Source: Actinomycetota bacterium
GTDB taxonomy: Bacteria > Actinomycetota > Actinomycetes > Nanopelagicales > Nanopelagicaceae
Assembly: GCA_009699205.1 (NCBI GenBank)
Contig: WLOP01000001.1
Location: 1 to 64,000 of the forward strand
Direction: 5' to 3'
DNA: 64,000 bases
Each line of letters opens with the position of its first letter. Within the stretch, counting starts at the first letter, position 1. The position numbers and the translations under genes were made by a program. The notes beneath the pieces were generated by a model. It did not search any database. It had not been told where the DNA came from and saw only the letters and a list, made by a program, of their open reading frames with translations. Below, one piece after another: positions 26,614 to 35,102 of this stretch.

Positions 26614-28985
26614 AATGAACTTCCCATATAAGCAACGACTCCTCGATCTAACTTCTTGATGGCATCTCGCGCATTCGGGCGGAGTGTGTGGCTCGCAGTT
26701 GCAATTTGATTGAGTAGGTCGATCAATTGACGGATTGAACGTACAAAATCCCCCACAGATAAATCGCTACCTTTAAGAACGCTATCCAAAGAATGACCAT
26801 TGGCCCAACGGAAGCTGATCCAACAGAACCCGAAATCTGGTTCGCGTTGCGTTTTGACTTGGTGATTGGATTCTAAAGATTCTAATCGCGCCCAAATCTT
26901 TACTACATCCGACAACGTCTCCTGAACTTTCCCACTAGGAATTCGGGGAGCCTGAGTTTCCTGTGTGCGAGCTTCAAAAATCATGCAAGAGAGAACGGAG
27001 AGAAGTTCGGGAGCAGATAAATCATTAAGAATGCCACTTCGGATACTTTCAGTAAGTAAGAGATCTGATTCCGCATAAATCTTTGCGAGAATCGCGCCTT
27101 GTGCAAGCGTTCGCTCCCCTTCTATGTAACCTAACTCTTCCAAAATGTCACAAACGCGGTCAAAGGTTCGTGCGATAACGTGAGTGCGGTTTTCCACTCT
27201 CCCTTGCAAACCTGCGTTTTCGCGCTCGAGTCGCGCAACTTTTTCGGCAACTCGAGCATGAGATTCTCGGTCGTTACAACTGTGACAAGGATGGTTGCGA
27301 TGATTCTTGCGTAATTGCGCAAGATCGCCTTCTAAATGGGCTCGCTGTTTCTGGTCGAAACCCTTTTTGCTCTGTCTTTTGGAGAGCAAAGTTTCAGTTT
27401 CGCGAATCTCACTGCGTATCGACGCGTACTCGGCAAAGTTACCTAAATGGCAGAGCCCTTCCCCCTGGAGTTCATGGAGCGCTGTTGCATTTTTCGCAAT
27501 TTGTCGATTCAGTCCTACTACCGCTCGATCCGCTTGAAATTGTGCGAAAGATGATTCGAGGGAACCGCGTGCACGTTCTCTTCCAAATCGTCCGATCAAA
27601 TTTATCGACATGTTGTAGGTAGGGGTAAATGATGAACGTAAAGGATATGTTCGTGTCGAAGCCAATCCTGCGGCGGTTGCAGAATCTATTGCAGGCGACC
27701 ATTGGATGAGAGCGTTACCTTCTATATCTATCCCTCGCCTACCTGCTCGACCCGTTAACTGCGTATATTCACCTGGCGTGATGGCTACATGGGCTTCGCC
27801 ATTCCATTTAATCAATTTTTCAAGCACTACGGTTTTAGCAGGCATATTGATACCCAACGCTAGTGTTTCGGTAGCGAAAACCGCCTTAACTAATCCTTTT
27901 TGGAAAAGATCCTCGATAGCTGATTTGAAACTAGGTAATAATCCTGCGTGATGTGCAGCCACTCCTCTTTCTAGCCCTGCGATCCATTCAGCGAAACCGA
28001 GTACTTCCAAATCTTCTTCAGCTAAATCTTTGGTGTATGAAAGCGCAGTGGCACGAATGATCTCTCTTTCTGCCGGTGTTGTTAAGCGAATCCCTGCAGC
28101 CAAACAAGATTTAACCGCGGCATCGCAACCAACCCTTGAAAAAATAAAAGTAATCGCTGGCAGAAGCCCTTCTCTGGCAAGAAGCTCAATGATTTCTGGG
28201 CGCGAAAGACGGGAACGTTCAGGGTTCCATGACTTCTCTCTATGTCGTGGCGTCCTCACGCGTTTAAGGATCTCTCGTTCTCGGCGGAGAATCTCTGGGT
28301 TAACTACGCCAGTATTTACAAATAGATCTAACATTGCATCATCTATGAGAATGTGTTGGTATAACGGAACTGGTCTATTTTCAGTGACGATAACGTCGGT
28401 ATCCCCACGTACTTCTTGCAGCCATTCTCCAAATTCTTCGGCGTTGGAAACGGTGGCCGAAAGGGAGATCACTTGAACACTCTCCATAAGGTGGATGAGA
28501 ACTTCCTCCCAAACGGCTCCCCTGAATTTATCCGCTAAATAATGAACTTCATCCATCACTACAAACCCGAGCTTGTGCAATGTAGTGGAACCGGCATAAA
28601 GCATATTTCGCAGAACTTCGGTGGTCATTACCAATATATTCGCTTCAGAGTTAATACTTGTATCTCCGGTAAGTAAGCCAACGTTCCCTTCCCCAAATTG
28701 ATCGACGAACTCTTGGTATTTCTGATTCGAAAGAGCTTTGATGGGGGTTGTGTAGAAACACTTCGTACCAGATCGGAGAGCCAGAAAAGCAGCAAACTCT
28801 CCTACAACTGTTTTGCCAGAACCCGTAGGTGCGGCCACGAGGACACCTTTGCCTGATTCCACGCTATTACAAGCTTGAACTTGGAAGTCATCAAAATCAA
28901 AGGAGAAGTTTTGAGCAAACTCGGTAGTGAAGGGAAATTTATTTCGTCGATTCGCGGCGGCAAACTTCTCCGCAGGAGTGCTCAT
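26610..28985 (-). CDS. helY: Ski2/Dob1-like RNA helicase HelY
   Basis: 791 residues from ATG 28985, which overlaps the upstream stop (ATGA); an earlier in-frame ATG at 28994 is less likely. Helicase domain 1 has APTGSGKTVVGEFA and VMDEVHYLAD; domain 2 has TETLALGINMPAKTVV and QLTGRAGRRGID. A DSHCT-type C-terminal domain follows, and four cysteines in the middle (CHLG, CHSCND) may bind metal. The role in actinobacteria is presumed RNA unwinding or decay and is not well defined. Confidence 0.92.
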   Translation of the reverse strand: MSTPAEKFAAANRRNKFPFTTEFAQNFSFDFDDFQVQACNSVESGKGVLVAAPTGSGKTVVGEFAAFLALRSGTKCFYTTPIKALSNQKYQEFVDQFGEGNVGLLTGDTSINSEANILVMTTEVLRNMLYAGSTTLHKLGFVVMDEVHYLADKFRGAVWEEVLIHLMESVQVISLSATVSNAEEFGEWLQEVRGDTDVIVTENRPVPLYQHILIDDAMLDLFVNTGVVNPEILRREREILKRVRTPRHREKSWNPERSRLSRPEIIELLAREGLLPAITFIFSRVGCDAAVKSCLAAGIRLTTPAEREIIRATALSYTKDLAEEDLEVLGFAEWIAGLERGVAAHHAGLLPSFKSAIEDLFQKGLVKAVFATETLALGINMPAKTVVLEKLIKWNGEAHVAITPGEYTQLTGRAGRRGIDIEGNALIQWSPAIDSATAAGLASTRTYPLRSSFTPTYNMSINLIGRFGRERARGSLESSFAQFQADRAVVGLNRQIAKNATALHELQGEGLCHLGNFAEYASIRSEIRETETLLSKRQSKKGFDQKQRAHLEGDLAQLRKNHRNHPCHSCNDRESHARVAEKVARLERENAGLQGRVENRTHVIARTFDRVCDILEELGYIEGERTLAQGAILAKIYAESDLLLTESIRSGILNDLSAPELLSVLSCMIFEARTQETQAPRIPSGKVQETLSDVVKIWARLESLESNHQVKTQREPDFGFCWISFRWANGHSLDSVLKGSDLSVGDFVRSIRQLIDLLNQIATASHTLRPNARDAIKKLDRGVVAYMGSSL

Positions 28986-29851
28986 CGTCTCCACGTGAGA
29001 AGTGCCTGAGGAACACTTTCGGCATGTATAGGAAGGGAACCGATTCTCTCTCCATCAGCATAAGCAACTGCTGCGGCTTCGATAATTACTTTTGCGCTCC
29101 GGTAAACTTTAACCGCGGGGTGTGAGATGTGCGTGCCTTTGTAGACTCGTGGAAACACACGTATGAATTCAAATTTTGAGATGGGCGTTAAGAGCACTAC
29201 ATCTAAAAGGTTGTCAGACACATCAGCGTCAGGGCAGACCAACATTCCACCACCATATGATTTGCCATTGCCAATACCAACAAGCATTGCCTGGGTTTCA
29301 ATAACTTCATTATCCAGAGTTAATCGATAGTGACGTGGATTGAAAAGAGGTAACTCCATTGCTAGGGCAAGGTTATATTTCGACGGGCCTTTGGGCCATT
29401 TGAGTCTGTTAGCGCGTTCGTTAACAATCGAATCAAACCCGGTCGACAAAATCGCTGCAAACCACTCTCCGTCTGCCAAGCCTAGATCCATAGAAGTGGG
29501 TTTTTGAGTAATGACGATATCGAGCAATTCCCGCAATTGCGCTTTATGCCAACCAAGTGTTCTCACCAGATCATTGCCGGTGCCCGCAGGAATAAACGCT
29601 ACGGGGATGGTTGTTGTGGCGCACTGTTGGATTACAAGGTGAGCTAGACCATCACCACCAACTGAAATTATCCCTGTAATTGGGTCACTTCTCTGTAAGA
29701 ATTTTCGCAAATTCTCTGCAGTAGTGATGGCGTTAATACCCGTAATAACTTCATAGTTTAATTTATGGAGCGTGAGGTGTTCAATTACTTTTGATGCGTA
29801 GATGGCGCCTTTACCTCTACCTGAAATCGGATTTACAACCACTCCCCACAT
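28982..29851 (-). CDS. Diacylglycerol/lipid kinase family protein
   Basis: 289 residues. The DAGK catalytic fold is shown by VNPISGRGKGAIYAS, the GGDG motif in SVGGDGLAHLV and the following IPAGTGNDLVRTLG. It would phosphorylate diacylglycerol or a related lipid (sphingosine kinase/YegS-like family), recycling it to phosphatidate. It lies 5 bp after tatC and overlaps helY, so it is in the same transcript. Substrate is inferred. Confidence 0.9.
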   Translation of the reverse strand: MWGVVVNPISGRGKGAIYASKVIEHLTLHKLNYEVITGINAITTAENLRKFLQRSDPITGIISVGGDGLAHLVIQQCATTTIPVAFIPAGTGNDLVRTLGWHKAQLRELLDIVITQKPTSMDLGLADGEWFAAILSTGFDSIVNERANRLKWPKGPSKYNLALAMELPLFNPRHYRLTLDNEVIETQAMLVGIGNGKSYGGGMLVCPDADVSDNLLDVVLLTPISKFEFIRVFPRVYKGTHISHPAVKVYRSAKVIIEAAAVAYADGERIGSLPIHAESVPQALLTWRR

Positions 29852-29856
29852 TGAGA

Positions 29857-30633
29857 TTAAGCTTCTGCGTTTTCTAGACGTTTAGCTCGCCGTTTATCAA
29901 CCAAAAGGGCAATTCCTCCGGCAATAAAATACAGAGTGCACAACGGCACCGCGAGCATGGCCATCGTTAATGGATCGGCAGTCGGAGTAAATGCCGCAGT
30001 AAACAAGGTGATACCAAATACCCAAAGTCTCCAAGGTTTCAAAATGGCCCGACCGGAGAGGAAACCGATCAGATTGAAAGAAACTAAGAATATGGGCAGC
30101 TCAAAAGCGATACCGAAGAGCAGGATGATTCTTAAAACGAAGTCTAAATAATCATCAAAGCGAATCAAATTCGACAAGGAGTTGGGAGTGAAGCCAAAGA
30201 GAACGCGAATCGCAATCGGAAGGATGATGAATCCGAGAGTTGCGCCAACAGCGAAAAATGGGGTGGCCGCGATAATGAAGAGAATTGAATTTCTCTTCTC
30301 TTTACGATGTAAACCTGGAGCGATAAAAGACCACAATTGGTAAAGCCAAAGTGGGGCGCTAATGATTAACCCAGCAAGAAAAGCTACTTTGATTTGCAGA
30401 TTTAACGGTCCCAGAACGCCATTGATATAAAGTGAACCGCAGTGTGTTGCGTTTGTGGATTGCGCTAGCGAAAGATCGCAGACCGGCTTGGCCAGAGCTA
30501 CGATAATTGGATTGTAATAAACCCAACCGATTACCGAAGCTAATAGGATAATTATCGACGAGCGAACGATTCTCTTTCGTAGCTCACGTAAATGATCAAG
30601 AAGCGGCATCCGACCGCCAGAGGTGGTCGCCAT
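29857..30633 (-). CDS. tatC: Sec-independent protein translocase TatC
   Basis: 258 residues with six membrane helices. The start MPLLDHLRELRKRIVRS is the TatC cytoplasmic N-terminus with the conserved Glu that binds twin-arginine signals; SAPLWLYQLWSFIAPGLHRKEKR and the later FELPIFLVSFNLIGF are family blocks. It forms the receptor for folded Tat substrates. tatA lies 5 bp upstream; no tatB is here. Confidence 0.96.
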   Translation of the reverse strand: MATTSGGRMPLLDHLRELRKRIVRSSIIILLASVIGWVYYNPIIVALAKPVCDLSLAQSTNATHCGSLYINGVLGPLNLQIKVAFLAGLIISAPLWLYQLWSFIAPGLHRKEKRNSILFIIAATPFFAVGATLGFIILPIAIRVLFGFTPNSLSNLIRFDDYLDFVLRIILLFGIAFELPIFLVSFNLIGFLSGRAILKPWRLWVFGITLFTAAFTPTADPLTMAMLAVPLCTLYFIAGGIALLVDKRRAKRLENAEA

Positions 30634-30638
30634 CGCTG

Positions 30639-30827
30639 TTATTTCTCCGCGCCGCCTTCAGCTTCGGTTCCCTTGTCATCCTTTTCGGGAGTTTTCATCT
30701 CAGTTTTGAAAACACGTAGGGATTTCGCAACTGAACGAGCAGAATCTGGGAGTCTCTTAGCTCCGAAAAGAACGACAAAGATCAAAGCAACAATCAACCA
30801 GTGGCTTGGTTCTCTCAGTCCGAACAT
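30639..30827 (-). CDS. tatA: Sec-independent protein translocase TatA
   Basis: 62 residues, short for the family. One N-terminal membrane helix ([20 protein letters not shown]) with the FGAKRLP hinge, then an amphipathic helix ([15 protein letters not shown]) and an acidic/basic tail. GGGAGA lies 8 nt before the ATG. It forms the pore of the Tat pathway with TatC. Confidence 0.95.
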   Translation of the reverse strand: MFGLREPSHWLIVALIFVVLFGAKRLPDSARSVAKSLRVFKTEMKTPEKDDKGTEAEGGAEK

Positions 30828-30880
30828 TTGGTATATCTCCCTTGTGACAATATGGAATCAATTAACAAGGCAACGCTACC

Positions 30881-31834
30881 TTAGAGAAGTGGTATTCCGG
30901 CACCCTTGGTGTCAGAGTATTGAGCCAAGGCTCGCGCCGCTCGTTCTTTAGCGAGCCGCCGGCCTTCTATCGGGCTTAAAAGGCGGATTTCACCTGAAAA
31001 GCTGAGCACTTCGCGTACTAGCCACTCCACATTAAAGGTGTCTAGGTCCATAATCCGATTGCCCGTAGGGGTCGCCAAAGGGAAACGCTCCACGACGTTA
31101 CGACTGAAATCAAGGAGTTCAATCTGGGCAGATATACGGGCTGGATCTACTGTCACAGCACTGTGACTCGAGGATTGGCGTGCACTCGAGCTGATCTCTG
31201 AAATGCGAGCCAATTTGAAATTCCGGTAATCATTAGCGGTATGGCAGAAAGCGATTAGGTATTCGGAACCGTTTTCAACATATAGCTCTACCGGGCTCAC
31301 TTCACGATTATCGAGAGAATCCTTACTCTTTGAATGATAATTGAAAATTAAAGAAGTTCGATTTGCAATCGCTTCCTCAATCAAAGCTCGAATGCTCGGC
31401 GATATCACTGAAACAACATCCATTTGTTGAGGGGAAACTGTTGCTAGTGAAGTTCTCACCTTTAGAATCAATGAAGTTATTTCATTAGCCAACTCTGCAG
31501 ATTCAGCGCTCAATTGCTCGTGTAGATAAGACAACCCAAGGAGTAGCGCCAAGGATTCATTCTTATCTAGAGATCGGGGATCTTGTAAAGTTTCCGCATT
31601 TCTTATCGTTACATACCCAGAATCAAATGAAATATCAATCAATTCCAGAGGCGTATATCCGGGTAAACCACACATCCATAGCGTGTTGAGATCTGCAAGA
31701 ATTTGCTTTTCTGGCACTGCAAATTCACGAGCCAGTTCCGAGATTTCAATACCTTGATGCGTGAGCAGATAAGGGGCAAGATCAAGCAAGCGCGAAGCGC
31801 CCTCGAGACCGGATGTAGGGAGTTTCTTACTCAT
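30881..31834 (-). CDS. pafC: WYL-domain regulator PafC
   Basis: 317 residues from ATG 31834, which overlaps the pafB stop by 8 bp; upstream in-frame codons lie within pafB. An N-terminal helix-turn-helix-like region (ISELAREFAVPEKQILADLN) is followed by a WYL domain (EYLIAFCHTANDYRNFKLAR). PafB and PafC form a heterodimer that activates RecA-independent DNA-damage genes in mycobacteria. Order pafB-pafC-tatA-tatC equals that of M. tuberculosis. Confidence 0.92.
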   Translation of the reverse strand: MSKKLPTSGLEGASRLLDLAPYLLTHQGIEISELAREFAVPEKQILADLNTLWMCGLPGYTPLELIDISFDSGYVTIRNAETLQDPRSLDKNESLALLLGLSYLHEQLSAESAELANEITSLILKVRTSLATVSPQQMDVVSVISPSIRALIEEAIANRTSLIFNYHSKSKDSLDNREVSPVELYVENGSEYLIAFCHTANDYRNFKLARISEISSSARQSSSHSAVTVDPARISAQIELLDFSRNVVERFPLATPTGNRIMDLDTFNVEWLVREVLSFSGEIRLLSPIEGRRLAKERAARALAQYSDTKGAGIPLL

Positions 31835-32777
31835 GGATAAGCACCAATTTTCGTAAAGTTGCGATGATACTTTCCTTGAGATGGGCAGGCGATTCCACAA
31901 TCACGTCATCTCCATGCCAGAGCAAAAGGTTTAGAAATGTTTGCAGATATGGATAGGGAATAACGCACGTATCGAAATCATCGCCTTCTGTAATCGATTC
32001 CGCTCTCACGCGTAAATCGTGCCCCTTCCCCTTTCTAATCAGAATTACTGCCATATCTGTAGGACGCTCAAGGGAGATATCTAGATATCCTGAAGCGCTG
32101 AAATCTGCAGGAATCTCGAAAACGAATGATTTCTTGCCCACAGTCAACTCTGTACCAATTCGATCCAAACGGAAGGTTCGTAGCGAATCTCTTTCAATAT
32201 CGAAACCAACGAGGTACCAATGGCCAAAGCGGTTACCGATTCCCATGGGATTAACTTTGCGTACTTCATATTGAGCCGATTGAGTCAGATACTGGAAAGA
32301 AATTGAATTTCTCTCTGAAATGGCGTCTAGCAAAGGTAAAAAATGCGGCGAATCAACAAAGATTTTGGGAGAAAGTGACGGTATAGATTGATAATCCGAA
32401 TTTATACCAAGTGAGTTGAGTTTGATCAGGGCTGACTGCGCCGCTGATCCCAGTGATGCTTCCTGCCAAGCTTTGGCTGCTAAAGATAATAAAGCAATAT
32501 CTTGACCATTGAGATCCTTGAGATTCAATGAATAATTTTCATGACGAATGCGATAGCCCGGCTCATCTTCAAAGAGTGGATCGACACTAGCTACTTCTAT
32601 CGATATTCCGAGCGAACGTAAATCATCTTTATCTCGCTCAAACATGCGGTCTTTCGCTTCCGATGATCCTTCGTATCCTTCTACTGTGCGCAGGATTTCA
32701 GATTTAGTAAGGAATCTTTTTGTTGCTAAGAGAGCGATAGTTAAATTAATTAACCTTTCACTCTTGCGAGATGACAT
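31827..32777 (-). CDS. pafB: WYL-domain regulator PafB
   Basis: 316 residues. The N-terminal winged helix (RKSERLINLTIALLATKRFL, TKSEILRTVEGY) is followed by the WYL domain with GHWYLVGFDIERDSLRTFRL. It partners with PafC. The start overlaps the trmI 3' end by 20 bp and has GGGGGG about 6 nt upstream. In proteasome-bearing actinobacteria pafB follows pafA; here pafA, pup, dop, the 20S genes and the ATPase gene are all missing between it and trmI. Confidence 0.93.
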   Translation of the reverse strand: MSSRKSERLINLTIALLATKRFLTKSEILRTVEGYEGSSEAKDRMFERDKDDLRSLGISIEVASVDPLFEDEPGYRIRHENYSLNLKDLNGQDIALLSLAAKAWQEASLGSAAQSALIKLNSLGINSDYQSIPSLSPKIFVDSPHFLPLLDAISERNSISFQYLTQSAQYEVRKVNPMGIGNRFGHWYLVGFDIERDSLRTFRLDRIGTELTVGKKSFVFEIPADFSASGYLDISLERPTDMAVILIRKGKGHDLRVRAESITEGDDFDTCVIPYPYLQTFLNLLLWHGDDVIVESPAHLKESIIATLRKLVLIHE

Positions 32778-33612
32778 CGTAACCCCCCTTTGCAGGTCGA
32801 CGACGTCGCGCCAAAACCTCTACACCAGGCGCCATTCTTCGCGTTTGAATCAGAAATCCAGTGTGGCCAATCATTCGATGTTGTGGACGTACCGCTAGTC
32901 CTTCGTGGTGCCAACCGCGAATGATTGATTCGGAACTTTCCGGTTCAGTAAAACGCCCGTCATCCTTGATTGCTTGTGCAGTTTCCGAAAGTTGAGTCGT
33001 AGTTGCAACATAGGCGAGAAAAACCCCACCTGGTCGTAATACTTTGGCCGCCAATTCCACGCATTCCCACGGAGCTAACATGTCCAAAATTACGCGATCG
33101 AAAGTTCCTACAATTTCTTGATCTTGTAGCGAGCCAATATCAAGCCTCCAATTAGAAGGCAATTGCGCAAAATAATCAGTAACGTTACTTGTCGCATTCT
33201 CGGCGAAATCCGCCCGTCGCTCAACGGAGTGAACGAATCCCTCTGGTCCAACGGCGCGAAGCAATGAAATTGTTAAGGCGCCGCTACCTACTCCAGCTTC
33301 GAGAACACGAGCGCCAGGGTAAATATCAGCGAATCCGACAATCAGCGCGGCATCCTTGGGGTAGATAATCGTGGCTCCTCGCTTCATGGAAAGAACGTAA
33401 TCCGCGAGCAAAGGTTTGAATGCAGTGAATTTAAGGCCGCCACTTGTTTCTACTACTGAACCTTCGGGGGTTCCGATTAGATCATCGTGAACAATCCAAC
33501 CCTTATGGGTGTGCCATTGTTGCCCTGGAAAAATCGTAAAACTGTACAACTTACCTTTGGAATCGGTTAGTTGCACGCGATCTCCGGCGGAGAATATTCC
33601 TGGTGTCGACAC
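32758..33612 (-). CDS. trmI: tRNA (adenine-58-N1)-methyltransferase
   Basis: 284 residues. It methylates A58 in the T-loop of tRNAs, as a tetramer. The N-terminal beta domain (GDRVQLTDSKGKLYSF) precedes a Rossmann methyltransferase: IYPKDAALIVGFADIYPGAR, VLEAGVGSGALTISLLRAVG and VILDMLAPWECVELA. It begins with GTG 33612 behind a TAAGAT hexamer. Homologous to Rv2118c, which marks one border of the proteasome locus in mycobacteria. Confidence 0.94.
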   Translation of the reverse strand: MSTPGIFSAGDRVQLTDSKGKLYSFTIFPGQQWHTHKGWIVHDDLIGTPEGSVVETSGGLKFTAFKPLLADYVLSMKRGATIIYPKDAALIVGFADIYPGARVLEAGVGSGALTISLLRAVGPEGFVHSVERRADFAENATSNVTDYFAQLPSNWRLDIGSLQDQEIVGTFDRVILDMLAPWECVELAAKVLRPGGVFLAYVATTTQLSETAQAIKDDGRFTEPESSESIIRGWHHEGLAVRPQHRMIGHTGFLIQTRRMAPGVEVLARRRRPAKGGYDVISQE

Positions 33613-33624
33613 GGGAGTATCTTA
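33613..33624 (-). promoter_or_regulatory. -10 element, leaderless start of trmI
   Basis: On the minus strand TAAGAT (33624-33619) ends exactly 6 nt before GTG 33612. No ribosome site precedes this GTG, which supports a leaderless transcript for the trmI-pafBC-tat operon. Confidence 0.55.
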
Positions 33625-33661
33625 CGGTTCATCGTGCCCATTTGTGCGAGTATCGGAAGTG

Positions 33662-34417
33662 ATGACGAATCTACGCCTCTCCCCTAGTCGGGTAAATGAT
33701 TATCGGAACTGCCCACAACTCTATAAATACCGCGCAATCGACCAACTGCCAGAAGCTATCAGTCTGGATGCTGAGCGCGGGACTTTAGTGCATTCAATTC
33801 TTCAAGAGCTATTTGACGTCCCGCAAGGAGTTCGAACAGAGGAATTTGCTAATTCTCTTATTGAACGATTATGGGACGAACAGACAGCCGCAAAACCTGA
33901 ATTAGCCGATCTGGTGAGCAGTCAAAAAGAATGGTTCGATCGCGTTGCCTCACTTTTATCAAACTATTTCACCATAGAGGAACCAAATTCTTTTGAACCA
34001 ACCGAACGCGAATTACATGTTGAAATGAATCTTACGGAAGATATTTACCTCCACGGATATGTGGACAGGTTAGATATCGCCCCCAGTGGCGAAGTGCGAA
34101 TCGTCGATTATAAAACAGGTAAAGCGCCAAAACCCAACTGGGAAGCGAAATCTCTTTTTCAGTTGCAGATCTACGCGCTTGTATATTGGCGCACTAGCGG
34201 ACGTATTCCATCACTCCTGCAATTGCTTTATCTAGGAGATGGCAAGATTGTACGAAGCGTTCCGACCGAAGAGCAGCTAGAACGTACTGAACAAATACTT
34301 CTGGATATCGCGAAAGAAATATTGGAAGCTGCAAATCTTAACTCTTGGAAACCGAAACCTTCTAAGTTATGCGATTGGTGTTCTTTCAAGAATATTTGCC
34401 CAGCTTTCAATTCTTAA
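33662..34417 (+). CDS. RecB-like PD-(D/E)XK nuclease with Fe-S cysteines
   Basis: 251 residues from ATG 33662. Nuclease motifs are the His in GTLVHSILQELF, Asp in YVDRLDIAPSGEVR and IVDYKTGKA, and QLQIYAL. Four cysteines fit an AddB/RecB-family 4Fe-4S cluster: one in NDYRNCPQLYKYR and three in CDWCSFKNIC near the end. It is a stand-alone nuclease domain without helicase, like Rv2119, next to trmI in mycobacteria too. Probable DNA repair role; the substrate is unknown. It ends 1 bp before the convergent HAD gene. Confidence 0.9.
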   Translation: MTNLRLSPSRVNDYRNCPQLYKYRAIDQLPEAISLDAERGTLVHSILQELFDVPQGVRTEEFANSLIERLWDEQTAAKPELADLVSSQKEWFDRVASLLSNYFTIEEPNSFEPTERELHVEMNLTEDIYLHGYVDRLDIAPSGEVRIVDYKTGKAPKPNWEAKSLFQLQIYALVYWRTSGRIPSLLQLLYLGDGKIVRSVPTEEQLERTEQILLDIAKEILEAANLNSWKPKPSKLCDWCSFKNICPAFNS

Positions 34418-34418
34418 A

Positions 34419-35102
34419 TTACCAAGTTTGGTATAGCTCTTCCAGATAGCTACGAGAACAAACTTCCAAGGAATCGACAATATGAGTACGGGAATTTGGT
34501 TGAATGGGTACCAAATGAGGAATAGCCAGAACGAATGCGCCACTATTTTGCGCGGCGCTCACTCCCGTTGCTGAATCTTCCAATATTAAACAATTGGAAA
34601 TATCAACGTTGAGGGCTTTGGCTGCTTTGATATAGCCTTCTGGGTCAGGTTTTGTCTTGGTTACTTCGCTACTTGAAATTGAAATCTCAAAAGGATGATC
34701 GAGGAAATTGGATAAAACTGCGTCAACTAGAACTCGTGGGCTGGCCGAAACTAAAGCCATGGGGACCGATAGTTGGCGTAACTCGTTAATCAATTCTTGC
34801 GCACCAGGCATTATTGGAGCTCCGGTACTTAATCTCTGTGCCATTAAGGCAATAATTTCTTGAGTGAAATAAGGTCCTGACTCGGCTCCTTTGGCTAAGT
34901 CACTCATATATCGCCCCACACGATCCAATGGTCCACCAAGGCAATATGACTGATCTTCTTGCGTCCATTGAACGCCATATCTACCCATCAATTCCTTTTC
35001 GGATATCAACCACATTGGTTCGGAATCAACCAAAGTTCCGTCCATATCGAACAAAACTGCAGAAAAAAAGTCCTGAAGGTTACTTGTACCGTTAGTTGGC
35101 AT
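34419..35102 (-). CDS. HAD-family hydrolase (beta-phosphoglucomutase-like)
   Basis: 227 residues from ATG 35102, which lies inside the end of metH; the longer open frame upstream is metH sequence in another frame. HAD motifs: nucleophile in AVLFDMDGTLVDSEP, Ser in MALVSASPR, Lys in TKTKPDPEGYIKAA and acids in CLILEDSATGVSAA. A four-helix cap of the beta-phosphoglucomutase type lies between motifs 1 and 2. It is co-translated with metH; the substrate is not evident. Confidence 0.9.
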   Translation of the reverse strand: MPTNGTSNLQDFFSAVLFDMDGTLVDSEPMWLISEKELMGRYGVQWTQEDQSYCLGGPLDRVGRYMSDLAKGAESGPYFTQEIIALMAQRLSTGAPIMPGAQELINELRQLSVPMALVSASPRVLVDAVLSNFLDHPFEISISSSEVTKTKPDPEGYIKAAKALNVDISNCLILEDSATGVSAAQNSGAFVLAIPHLVPIQPNSRTHIVDSLEVCSRSYLEELYQTW

